A stretch of 64,000 bases of DNA from Thermodesulfovibrio aggregans (GTDB taxonomy: Bacteria; Nitrospirota; Thermodesulfovibrionia; Thermodesulfovibrionales; Thermodesulfovibrionaceae). Where the stretch lies: positions 1,073,012-1,137,011 of the forward strand of contig NZ_BCNO01000001.1 in NCBI RefSeq assembly GCF_001514535.1, read 5' to 3'. Position numbers and translations under genes: made by a program. Position 1 is the first letter of the stretch. The number at the start of each line of letters is the position of its first letter. The notes below the pieces were generated by a model. That model searched no databases. It was not told the DNA's origin and saw nothing but the letters and a program-made list of their open reading frames with translations. Positions 54,698 through 62,742 of the stretch are shown piece after piece.

Positions 54698-56011
54698 TTG
54701 CTCAGTTTTGATGACTTTTTATCGGGAAAGAAGGCTATTTGTGTAGTAGGACTTGGGTATGTTGGACTGCCTCTTGCTCTACTTCTTTCAAAAAAATTCA
54801 ATGTAATAGGTTTTGATATAAATGATAGAAGAATAAAAGAATTAAAAAAAAGTATTGATACAACAGGTGAGTTTCTCACAGAAGAATTAAATAATTCATC
54901 TGTTCAATTTACATCCGATGAGAAGTTTATAAAAAAGGCATCCCTCATAATTGTTGCTGTTCCGACACCTGTAGATAAAATTAAAAATCCTGATTTGAGT
55001 TTTGTTAAATCAGCTTCTCATCGTGTTGGCAGAAATTTACAAAGAGACTCATTAGTAGTATACGAATCTACGGTATGGCCAGGACTTACAGAAGAAATAT
55101 GTGTTCCTATTTTAGAGAAAGAAAGTGGACTTAAGTGGAAAAAGGACTTTAATGTTGGATACTCTCCTGAGAGGGTTAATCCTGGAGACAAAGAGCATAC
55201 AATAGACAAAATTGTTAAAGTAGTTGCAGGAGATACTGAACAAACAACAGATTTAATTGCAAAAATTTATGGCGCTGTTATTGAAGCAGGGGTTTACAGA
55301 GCTTCAAATATAAAAACAGCTGAAGCTGCTAAGGTTATTGAGAATATTCAAAGAGATTTAAACATTGCACTTATGAATGAGCTTGCTATTGTTTTCCATA
55401 AGTTGGGAATTGATACCAAGGAAGTTCTTGAAGCTGCGTCAACGAAGTGGAATTTTTTGAGATTTGAACCAGGGCTTGTTGGAGGTCATTGTATTGGAGT
55501 AGATCCTTATTATTTAACCCACAAAGCTCAGCAAGTCGGATATACTCCTCAAGTTATTCTTGCAGGTAGAGGTATTAATGAATACATCCCACGATTCATA
55601 GCAGAAGAGACAGTCAAGTTGATGATAAAAAATGATAAAAAAGTTAATAAAGGTAGAATTCTTATACTGGGATTTACATTCAAGGAAAATATTTCAGATG
55701 TAAGGAACACTAAAGTATATGAGCTTTACAAAGAACTGAAGGAATACAACATAGACATTCATATTTACGATCCTCGGGCAAATAAAGAGGAAGTAAAAGC
55801 ATACTATGGCATAGATTTAATTGATGATATAGGAAGAAAAAAGTTTTATGATGCTTTGATTATAGCTGTAAAACATAAAGAGTTTATTGAAAATTTTACA
55901 TTACCCTTTTTGAAGTCTTTATGTAAGGAGCCATTGATTGTAGTGGACATAAAAGGAATTTTGAATAAGAAAGAAGTAGAAAAACAGGGCGGTATTTACT
56001 GGACACTTTAA
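54698..56011 (+). CDS. Nucleotide-sugar dehydrogenase (UDP-HexNAc/UDP-glucose 6-dehydrogenase family)
   Basis: A 437-residue NAD enzyme. Seen: AICVVGLGYVGLPLALLLSKKF (Rossmann), VPTPVDKIKNPDLSF, YESTVWPGLTEE, SPERVNPGD, KTAEAAKVIENIQRDLNIALMNELA and GLVGGHCIGVDPYYLTHKA with the catalytic Cys. This matches the TviB/WbpO branch (UDP-N-acetyl-galactosamine or -glucosamine oxidation) for surface polysaccharide. The start is TTG at 54698 with GGAGGG upstream. A second polysaccharide-type gene is at 25498. Confidence 0.88.
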   Translation: MLSFDDFLSGKKAICVVGLGYVGLPLALLLSKKFNVIGFDINDRRIKELKKSIDTTGEFLTEELNNSSVQFTSDEKFIKKASLIIVAVPTPVDKIKNPDLSFVKSASHRVGRNLQRDSLVVYESTVWPGLTEEICVPILEKESGLKWKKDFNVGYSPERVNPGDKEHTIDKIVKVVAGDTEQTTDLIAKIYGAVIEAGVYRASNIKTAEAAKVIENIQRDLNIALMNELAIVFHKLGIDTKEVLEAASTKWNFLRFEPGLVGGHCIGVDPYYLTHKAQQVGYTPQVILAGRGINEYIPRFIAEETVKLMIKNDKKVNKGRILILGFTFKENISDVRNTKVYELYKELKEYNIDIHIYDPRANKEEVKAYYGIDLIDDIGRKKFYDALIIAVKHKEFIENFTLPFLKSLCKEPLIVVDIKGILNKKEVEKQGGIYWTL

Positions 56012-56042
56012 CTATAAATCACGGGAGGTATGAATAGGGATT

Positions 56043-57524
56043 ATGCAGGAAACACCTTTATCTGAGCTTATACAGCAGAGAATTAAAAAACTTGAAGTAT
56101 TAAGAAGTCTTGGTATTGAACCTTATAATGGAGTTTTTGAACCTAAAGACAGTACTGATGATATCTTTAAAAAATTTGGAAGTTTTGATAAAGAAAAACT
56201 GGAAAATGAAAATATATTTACCTCAGTAGCAGGAAGGATAATTCTTTTAAGAGATTTTGGTAAAGCAGCTTTTGCTCATATTCAGGATTCAAAAGGAAGA
56301 ATTCAGATTTATCTTAGAAAGGATATTTTAGGAGAGAAGTTTTCTCTAATTAAAAATCTTGATATCGGTGATATTATTGGTGTAGAGGGAAGACTCTTTA
56401 GAACAAAGACAAATGAGTTAACAATAGAAGTGCATAATTTCGTTTTTTTAAGTAAATCACTGAGACCTCTTCCTGAAAAATGGCATGGACTCAAAGACAT
56501 TGAAGCAAGATACAGGCAAAGATATGTTGACCTTATTGTAAATCCATCGGTAAAAGATACTTTTATAAAAAGGCAGCAAATAATTAAGTATTTAAGAGAG
56601 TTTCTTGAAAGTGAAGGATTCCTTGAAGTTGAAACTCCAATGATGCATCCAATTGCAGGAGGAGCAAGGGCTAAACCTTTTAAAACATATCATGAAGCAC
56701 TTGATATGGAATTATACTTGAGAATCGCACCGGAGCTTTATCTAAAAAGACTTCTTGTAGGAGGATTTGAAAGAGTTTTTGAGATTGGCAAAAACTTCCG
56801 TAACGAAGGCATATCAACAAAACACAATCCAGAATTTACAATGGTAGAGTTTTATGTAGCCTACAAAGACTACAACTGGCTTATGGATTTTACAGAAAAA
56901 CTGCTAACTTATATTGTAGAAAGAGTGTGTGGAAGTCTTCAGATAAAATATGGAGATTATACGATTGATTTTACCCCACCATTTAAAAAAGTTACCATGC
57001 ACAATGCCTTGAAAAGTAAAGGTGTACCAGAAGAAGTATTGAGAGATTTTACCGCTGCTTTGAGATGGGCTAAAGAAAAGGGAATAGAGGTGCCTGAGAA
57101 GAGTTCTTTAAGCAAAGTCCTTGATGAAATATTTAAAGAAATGGTTGAACCAGAATTAATTCAGCCAACATTCGTTATTGACTATCCTGTTGAACTTTCT
57201 CCTTTAGCAAAGAGAAAAAGAGACAATCCAGAGTTTGTTGAGAGATTTGAGCTTTTCATTGCTGGACGAGAAATTGCAAATGCCTTTTCAGAACTTAATG
57301 ATCCTATTGATCAGAAAGAAAGATTTCTCCGTCAACTTGAGGAAAGGCTTAAAGGAGATGAGGAAGTTCCTGAAATGGACGAAGATTTTGTAAGAGCTCT
57401 TGAAGTTGGTATGCCTCCAGCAGCAGGAGAAGGCATTGGAATAGATAGACTTGTTATGATTTTAACTGACAGTCACTCAATAAGAGATGTTATACTGTTT
57501 CCTCTTTTAAGACCTGAAAAATGA
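56043..57524 (+). CDS. lysS: Lysyl-tRNA synthetase (class II)
   Basis: A 493-residue class II enzyme: an N-terminal OB fold (VAGRIILLRDFGKAAFAHIQDSKGRIQIYL), motif 1 near FLEVETPMMHPIAGGARAKPF, motif 2 FRNEGISTKHNPEFTMVEFY, and motif 3 GIGIDRLVMILTDSHSIRDVILFPLLRP. All catalytic motifs are present. The stop overlaps the lolC/E-type gene by 4 bases, the common lysS-lolC-lolD order. Confidence 0.97.
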   Translation: MQETPLSELIQQRIKKLEVLRSLGIEPYNGVFEPKDSTDDIFKKFGSFDKEKLENENIFTSVAGRIILLRDFGKAAFAHIQDSKGRIQIYLRKDILGEKFSLIKNLDIGDIIGVEGRLFRTKTNELTIEVHNFVFLSKSLRPLPEKWHGLKDIEARYRQRYVDLIVNPSVKDTFIKRQQIIKYLREFLESEGFLEVETPMMHPIAGGARAKPFKTYHEALDMELYLRIAPELYLKRLLVGGFERVFEIGKNFRNEGISTKHNPEFTMVEFYVAYKDYNWLMDFTEKLLTYIVERVCGSLQIKYGDYTIDFTPPFKKVTMHNALKSKGVPEEVLRDFTAALRWAKEKGIEVPEKSSLSKVLDEIFKEMVEPELIQPTFVIDYPVELSPLAKRKRDNPEFVERFELFIAGREIANAFSELNDPIDQKERFLRQLEERLKGDEEVPEMDEDFVRALEVGMPPAAGEGIGIDRLVMILTDSHSIRDVILFPLLRPEK

Positions 57525-58726
57525 AACTTCCCTTTTTTATTGCCCTACGCTATCTAAGAAGCCGAAAAAGAGGAATCTCTTTCAGCACTATAATTTCAAT
57601 AAGTGGAGTTGCATTAGGGGTAATGGCTCTGATTGTTGTTATTTCTGTAATAAGCGGTTTTCATGAGGATTTACAGAAGAAAATTCTTGGTGCACAGGCG
57701 CATGCCGTTGTTTTAAGTTATTCTGGAGGAATAGGTGACTATAAAACTATAATGGATTTTTTATCAAAAAAACAGGAAATTGAGGCATGTTCTCCCTTTA
57801 TAATCGGACAGGTTTTAATTTCATCAGGTAAAAGGGCTCATGGAGTTTACCTTAGAGGTATTATTCCTCAGTATGATATGAAAACTACAGAGATTTTTAA
57901 AAATGTTAAGTATAAATACGAAAATTACACAGACCTACCATGGATAATAATTGGTAAAGAACTGGCAAATCTTCTCGGAGTGCTACCAGGAGATACAATT
58001 ACTGTTATATCTCCAATGGGCTCAATTGGTCCATTAGGAATAATACCAAAAGTCAAAAAATTTATTGTTACAGGAGTTTTTGAAATAGGAATGTATGAGT
58101 ATGATATGAATCTTGCAGTAACAGACCTTAAAACAGCTCAGGATTTTTTTGAGTATGGAGATAAAGTAACAGGTATTCAATTAAGACTTAGTGACATATA
58201 TAAAGCAGATATTATTAGTCAAAAACTTACAAGAGAACTTGGGGGAGAGTTCTATGTTAAAGACTGGATGCAGATGAACAAAAATCTTTTTTCTGCTCTT
58301 AAACTTGAAAAATTTACAATGTTTCTTATTCTTACATTGATTGTTCTTGTAGCCTCTTTTAATATAGTCAGTATGTTAATGATAAATGTTACTGAAAAAC
58401 AAAGAGATATTGCAATCCTTAAATCAATGGGTGCAACAGATAATCTTATAAAACAGGTTTTTGTATTTCAGGGGCTTATTATAGGTTTAGTAGGCACTTT
58501 TATTGGTCTAGTGGGAGGAGTTTTTTTATGTGAGATTATTAAATCTTACGAAATTGTAAAGCTTCCCGCAGATGTTTACTATTTGAGCAGGTTACCAGTC
58601 AAGATTAAAATTTTTGATATTATACTTATATGTGCCTGTGCTTTGTTTATCAGTCTTATTTCAACTGTATATCCTGCTCACAGAGCATCAAAAATAAATC
58701 CTGTAGAGATTTTGAGGTATGAGTGA
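57521..58726 (+). CDS. lolC: Lipoprotein-releasing ABC transporter permease (LolC/LolE type)
   Basis: A 401-residue inner-membrane protein: FFIALRYLRSRKRGISFSTIISISGVALGVMALIVVISVISGFH at the N-terminus, a large periplasmic domain, then three C-terminal helices with TEKQRDIAILKSMGATDNLIKQVFVFQGLIIGLVGTFIG (MacB/FtsX type). It extracts outer-membrane lipoproteins with LolD. Only one permease gene is present, so it may act as a homodimer (LolF-like). It overlaps lysS and the small gene that follows. Confidence 0.9.
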   Translation: MKLPFFIALRYLRSRKRGISFSTIISISGVALGVMALIVVISVISGFHEDLQKKILGAQAHAVVLSYSGGIGDYKTIMDFLSKKQEIEACSPFIIGQVLISSGKRAHGVYLRGIIPQYDMKTTEIFKNVKYKYENYTDLPWIIIGKELANLLGVLPGDTITVISPMGSIGPLGIIPKVKKFIVTGVFEIGMYEYDMNLAVTDLKTAQDFFEYGDKVTGIQLRLSDIYKADIISQKLTRELGGEFYVKDWMQMNKNLFSALKLEKFTMFLILTLIVLVASFNIVSMLMINVTEKQRDIAILKSMGATDNLIKQVFVFQGLIIGLVGTFIGLVGGVFLCEIIKSYEIVKLPADVYYLSRLPVKIKIFDIILICACALFISLISTVYPAHRASKINPVEILRYE

Positions 58727-58971
58727 TGTTTAGATTTATTAGAAATATAGGTTGTCTGAGCATAATATTGCTCACAGTTTTTCTTTTTATAGCAGTATTC
58801 TTCGGAGGAGAAAAAATTAGAAATATAGGTGATAAAACAACAGGTATAGTTAAAAAAGGATTTCACCATGCTGCAGACAAAGCTGATGATATTCATCGTT
58901 ATATAATGGAACATATAAATAAATTTGGAAAACCCTTCCGTGAAAGAGATATTAATAACAATAAATCTTAG
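58723..58971 (+). CDS. Small membrane protein between the Lol permease and ATPase genes
   Basis: An 82-residue protein: an N-terminal membrane helix (IGCLSIILLTVFLFIAVFFGG) followed by a charged amphipathic part (IRNIGDKTTGIVKKGFHHAADKADDIHRYIMEHINKFG). No family is recognised. It overlaps the permease gene by 4 bases and the lolD frame by some 30-47 bases, so it is translated with the transporter. Confidence 0.7.
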   Translation: MMFRFIRNIGCLSIILLTVFLFIAVFFGGEKIRNIGDKTTGIVKKGFHHAADKADDIHRYIMEHINKFGKPFRERDINNNKS

Positions 58972-59638
58972 AAAGACATATCTGACAAAGGCTGGTGCTA
59001 TAGAAGTGTTAAAAGGAATTGATTTTGTAGCCTATCAGGGTGAAATTGTCGCAATAACAGGAGCGAGTGGAGTTGGTAAAAGCACATTTCTTCATGTAAT
59101 TGGAACATTAGATAATCCTACATCTGGTGAGATTTTATACAAATTTGACAGAGAAATAAATACTTCCAAACTCTCTGCTGATGCTCTTTCTGAGTTTAGA
59201 AATAAACATATCGGATTTGTATTTCAGTTTCACTATCTTTTACCAGAATTTAATGTCATGGAAAATGTTATAATGCCTGAGTTAATTGCAAGGGAATATA
59301 AAAAGAATAAAGAAACTCAAGATAGTCTTAAAGAGAGAGCTTTTGAAATTCTTAAAAAACTGGGACTTTCAGAACGTGTTTATCATCGTCCTGGTGAGCT
59401 TTCAGGTGGTGAGCAACAGAGAGTGGCTGTAGCAAGAGCTCTATTTAGAAAACCTTCTTTAGTACTTGCTGATGAACCTACAGGAAATCTTGATTCACGA
59501 TCAGCCCATGAACTTTTTGAGCTTTTTCAGAAAATTAACTCTGAAGAAGGCACAACTTTTATAATTGTAACTCATAACGAAACACTTGCTCAAAAATGCA
59601 CAAGAAGGTTAAGAATGATAGATGGAACTTTAACATAG
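58940..59638 (+). CDS. lolD: Lipoprotein-releasing ABC transporter ATPase (LolD)
   Basis: About 232 residues. Seen: Walker [10 protein letters not shown], the Q loop [16 protein letters not shown], signature [19 protein letters not shown], Walker [13 protein letters not shown], and the H-loop VTHNE. LolD/MacB-type features are clear (HLLPEF-like sequence, [10 protein letters not shown]). The start is uncertain: TTG at 58925, GTG at 58940, or an ATA around 58949-58955 near a weak AAAGAGA. I give the GTG. It supplies energy to the Lol permease. Confidence 0.9.
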   Translation: MKEILITINLRKTYLTKAGAIEVLKGIDFVAYQGEIVAITGASGVGKSTFLHVIGTLDNPTSGEILYKFDREINTSKLSADALSEFRNKHIGFVFQFHYLLPEFNVMENVIMPELIAREYKKNKETQDSLKERAFEILKKLGLSERVYHRPGELSGGEQQRVAVARALFRKPSLVLADEPTGNLDSRSAHELFELFQKINSEEGTTFIIVTHNETLAQKCTRRLRMIDGTLT

Positions 59639-59690
59639 ATATTGATTATTACGAAGCTTTTAGATTAATATAGATTTTGAAAAATTTTTA

Positions 59691-59705
59691 AGGAGGTTGA
59701 GCATA
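59691..59705 (+). promoter_or_regulatory. Shine-Dalgarno and probable AUA start of thrS
   Basis: AGGAGG (59691-59696) touches an in-frame TTG (59697-59699) with no spacing, which makes that TTG a poor start. ATA at 59703 has the ideal 6-base spacing. No other ATG, GTG or TTG is in frame nearby. Confidence 0.6.
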
Positions 59706-61592
59706 AAAGTAAAAATTAAAGACAGTATTTTTGAGTTAGAGCCTGAAGAAGTAAAAAAACTTATTAAAGAAAATCAGGCAATAGCTATTAAAGTAAATGG
59801 TCAGTTAAAAGATTTACTATTTTTATCCTTCCTAAATGGAGATGAAGAAATTGAAATAATAACAGCTGATAATGAAGAAGGACTTGAAATTCTCAGGCAC
59901 AGCACTGCCCATATAATGGCTCACGCTGTAAAGGATCTTTTCCCTGAAGTAAAAGTCACCATAGGACCTGCCATTGAAGATGGATTTTACTATGATTTTG
60001 ATAAAGATGAGCCCTTTACTGAAGAGGATCTTCAAAAAATAGAAAAAAGAATGCAGGAAATTATAAGAGCAAAAAATCCTTTTACAAGAAAAGAAATATC
60101 AAAGCAAGAGGCAATTGAACTTTTTGAATCTCTTGGTGAGTCTTACAAAGTTGAGATTCTCAGTGAAATAGAAGATGAAAAAGTCTCGATATATGAGGAG
60201 GGTGGATTCATTGATTTATGTAGGGGTCCTCATGTTCCTCATACTGGAGTGGTAAAAGCATTCAAACTTCTCAGTGTTGCTGGCGCTTACTGGCGTGGAG
60301 ATGAAAAGAATAAGATGCTACAAAGAATATATGGTATAGCCTTTCCAACCAAGGAACAGCTTGAAAGCTATCTTAAATTTCTTGAAGAAGTTAAAAAGAG
60401 AGACCACAGAAGACTTGGTAAACAACTGAGACTTTTCGAAATAAGCGAGGAAATAGGTCCTGGTCTTATAATATGGCTTCCAAATGGAGCACTAATTAGA
60501 AAAATTATAGAAGATTTCTGGAAAGATGAACATATAAAAGCAGGTTATCAACTTCTTTATACTCCTCATATTGCAAAACTTGAACTGTGGCAAAAGAGTG
60601 GACATCTTGATTTTTACCGGGAAAATATGTACTCTCCTATGGAAATTGACGAAGTTGCCTATCAACTTAAACCAATGAACTGTCCTTTTCATATTCAGGT
60701 ATATAAATCAGAACTTCGTAGCTACAGAGACCTTCCATTAAGATTTGCAGAACTTGGAACAGTTTATAGATATGAGAGATCAGGAGTACTTCATGGACTT
60801 TTGCGGGTTAGAGGATTTACTCAGGACGATGCCCACATATTTTGCACAGAAGAGCAACTTGAAGAAGAAATACAGAAAGTTCTTGATTTCACGGTATTTA
60901 TTTTATCTACCTTTGGATTTGACAATTACGAAATATACATTTCAACAAGACCAGAAAAATACGTTGGAAGTCTTGAAAACTGGGAAAAAGCAACAGGAGC
61001 TCTGGAGCAGGCACTTAAAAAACAAAATTTGCCATATCAGATTGATCCTGGAGAGGGAGTTTTTTACGGACCAAAGATTGATATAAAAATAAAGGATGTA
61101 TTAAACAGAGCCTGGCAGTGCAGTACAATTCAGGTAGATTTTAATATTCCAGAAAGATTTGATATTACATATAGAGGGAAAGATGGTAAAGAACATAGAC
61201 CAATTATGATACATAGAGCCCTTATGGGTTCACTTGAGAGATTTATGGGAGTTCTTATTGAGCACTATGCAGGTGCTTTTCCATTATGGCTTGCACCTGT
61301 GCAGGTCGAGGTTATGTCCATTTCTGAAAAACACACGGATTATGCAAAACAGATTTATGATAAACTTGTACAAAAAGGTTTTCGAGTAAAACTTAACATT
61401 GAAAATGAAAAAATTGGGTACAAGATAAGACAGGCAACTTTGAATAAAATACCATACATGGTAATAGTTGGTGAAAAAGAAATGGAAAGTGGTCGACTCA
61501 CAGTAAGATTGCAAGAAGGTAAGAATCTTGAACTAATATCAATTGATGAGTTTTTACAACAGCTTTTTGAGAGAATACAGCAAAGAAAATAA
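59703..61592 (+). CDS. thrS: Threonyl-tRNA synthetase
   Basis: A 629-residue class II enzyme from the proposed ATA start. Domains in order: TGS ([14 protein letters not shown]), the editing/SAD domain ([34 protein letters not shown], then [14 protein letters not shown]), the catalytic core with [37 protein letters not shown] and [32 protein letters not shown], and an anticodon domain. The zinc ligands (Cys of MNCPFH and two His) and the editing HxxxH are present. thrS-infC-rpmI order follows. Confidence 0.95.
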   Translation: MKVKIKDSIFELEPEEVKKLIKENQAIAIKVNGQLKDLLFLSFLNGDEEIEIITADNEEGLEILRHSTAHIMAHAVKDLFPEVKVTIGPAIEDGFYYDFDKDEPFTEEDLQKIEKRMQEIIRAKNPFTRKEISKQEAIELFESLGESYKVEILSEIEDEKVSIYEEGGFIDLCRGPHVPHTGVVKAFKLLSVAGAYWRGDEKNKMLQRIYGIAFPTKEQLESYLKFLEEVKKRDHRRLGKQLRLFEISEEIGPGLIIWLPNGALIRKIIEDFWKDEHIKAGYQLLYTPHIAKLELWQKSGHLDFYRENMYSPMEIDEVAYQLKPMNCPFHIQVYKSELRSYRDLPLRFAELGTVYRYERSGVLHGLLRVRGFTQDDAHIFCTEEQLEEEIQKVLDFTVFILSTFGFDNYEIYISTRPEKYVGSLENWEKATGALEQALKKQNLPYQIDPGEGVFYGPKIDIKIKDVLNRAWQCSTIQVDFNIPERFDITYRGKDGKEHRPIMIHRALMGSLERFMGVLIEHYAGAFPLWLAPVQVEVMSISEKHTDYAKQIYDKLVQKGFRVKLNIENEKIGYKIRQATLNKIPYMVIVGEKEMESGRLTVRLQEGKNLELISIDEFLQQLFERIQQRK

Positions 61593-61596
61593 ATTT

Positions 61597-61612
61597 AGGA
61601 GGTGAAATAATA
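61597..61612 (+). promoter_or_regulatory. Shine-Dalgarno and AUA start of infC
   Basis: AGGAGG (61597-61602), TGAA, then ATA ATA GCA ACC in the infC frame. The first ATA is 4 bases and the second 7 bases after the Shine-Dalgarno. No ATG, GTG or TTG is in frame until the GTG at 61778, which is deep inside the conserved sequence. Confidence 0.8.
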
Positions 61613-62116
61613 GCAACCAAAGATATTAGAGTAAACGAATCTATTAAAGCAAAGGAAGTAAGATTAATTGATGAAAATGGTAAGCAGATAGGTGTTGTAA
61701 GTATTAAAGAAGCTCTTCAAATAGCAAGGGAAAGGGGATATGATCTTGTAGAGGTAGCGCCAAATGCAAATCCACCAGTGTGTAAAATTATGGATTATGG
61801 AAAATATAAGTATCAACTTGACAAAAAGATTTCTTCAAAGAAAACTTCTACTGTAAAGGAGATAAAAATAAGACCACAGATATCAGATCATGACTTACAA
61901 CTTAAAGTAAAACACATAAAAAGATTCCTTGAAGACGGGGACAAAGCAAGAGTAACACTTTTTTTCAGAGGAAGAGAAATTGTGCATCCGGAACTGGGGA
62001 TGAAAGTTTTTGATAAGATAAAAGCTCTTTTAATAGGTTTTTCTCATCGTATTGAGCAAGAACCCCGGCTTGAAGGCAATAGTATGAGCATGATCATAGC
62101 TCCAGGAAAAGATTGA
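61610..62116 (+). CDS. infC: Translation initiation factor IF-3
   Basis: A 168-residue protein from ATA at 61610 (ATA at 61607 is equally possible). N-domain: DIRVNESIKAKEVRLIDENGKQIGVVSIKEALQIARERGYDLVEVAP and VCKIMDYGKYKYQ. C-domain: KEIKIRPQISDHDLQLKVKHIKRFLEDGDKARVTLFFRGREIVHPELG. IF-3 selects initiator tRNA on AUG and discriminates against AUU, AUA and similar codons. E. coli infC itself starts with AUU and is autoregulated that way. The same logic probably applies here with AUA. Confidence 0.95.
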   Translation: MATKDIRVNESIKAKEVRLIDENGKQIGVVSIKEALQIARERGYDLVEVAPNANPPVCKIMDYGKYKYQLDKKISSKKTSTVKEIKIRPQISDHDLQLKVKHIKRFLEDGDKARVTLFFRGREIVHPELGMKVFDKIKALLIGFSHRIEQEPRLEGNSMSMIIAPGKD

Positions 62117-62175
62117 TAAATTCATAAAAGTTTTATTAAAATATTTTTCTAAACTTATTGAGGAGGAGATTGTTT

Positions 62176-62376
62176 ATGCCAAAACTCAAAACACACAGAG
62201 GAGCTGCAAAAAGATTTAAAGTAACAGCTACTGGCAAGATAATGCGTAGAAAAGCAAATAAGAGTCATTTACTTACAGGAAAACCTTCCAAGAGAACAAG
62301 AAGTTTAAGACATCCAACTGTGGTTGATGAAACTCAGTACAAAACTATAAAAACCCTGATTCCTTACAAATTTTAA
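62176..62376 (+). CDS. rpmI: 50S ribosomal protein L35
   Basis: A 66-residue basic protein: [45 protein letters not shown]. The ATG at 62176 has GAGGAGG upstream. The longer in-frame TTG at 62158 covers that Shine-Dalgarno and is rejected. rplT, almost always next, is absent; rpmH follows instead. Confidence 0.96.
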   Translation: MPKLKTHRGAAKRFKVTATGKIMRRKANKSHLLTGKPSKRTRSLRHPTVVDETQYKTIKTLIPYKF

Positions 62377-62391
62377 TCAGGAGGTTAAAAA

Positions 62392-62532
62392 TTGGGAGCT
62401 TATACAACTTACCATCCTCATAAGCTTAAAAAGAAGAGAACACATGGTTTTCTTAAAAGGATGAGCACACCTGGAGGAAGAAGAGTAATAAAAAGAAGAA
62501 GAGCAAAGGGTAGATGGAGATTAACTCCTTAA
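62392..62532 (+). CDS. rpmH: 50S ribosomal protein L34
   Basis: A 46-residue highly basic protein: [20 protein letters not shown], then [21 protein letters not shown]. This is L34. The start is TTG at 62392 with AGGAGG 7 bases upstream. The first residues (GAYTT) replace the usual KRTFQP-like start. It lies 15 bases after rpmI, an unusual joining of the infC and rpmH operons. yidD starts inside its last codons. Confidence 0.93.
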   Translation: MGAYTTYHPHKLKKKRTHGFLKRMSTPGGRRVIKRRRAKGRWRLTP

Positions 62533-62738
62533 TTTCAAGAGTTTTCCTAATTTTAATAATTTTTTACAGGAGGTTCATATCGCCACTTATGCCTCCTGTA
62601 TGTAGATTTTATCCAACATGTTCAGAGTATGCAGAACAGGCAATAAAAAAATATGGTGTAAAAGGTATTTTATTGTCAATAAAAAGACTACTTAAATGTC
62701 ATCCATTTCATCCAGGAGGATATGATCCATTAAGGTGA
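62514..62738 (+). CDS. yidD: Membrane protein insertion efficiency factor YidD
   Basis: A 74-residue protein: an amphipathic N-terminus ([40 protein letters not shown]), then [28 protein letters not shown]. The [11 protein letters not shown] and [11 protein letters not shown] motifs define the family. The ATG is 19 bases inside rpmH. In most bacteria rnpA lies between rpmH and yidD, and here there is no room for it. Confidence 0.95.
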   Translation: MEINSLISRVFLILIIFYRRFISPLMPPVCRFYPTCSEYAEQAIKKYGVKGILLSIKRLLKCHPFHPGGYDPLR

Positions 62739-62742
62739 TAGT

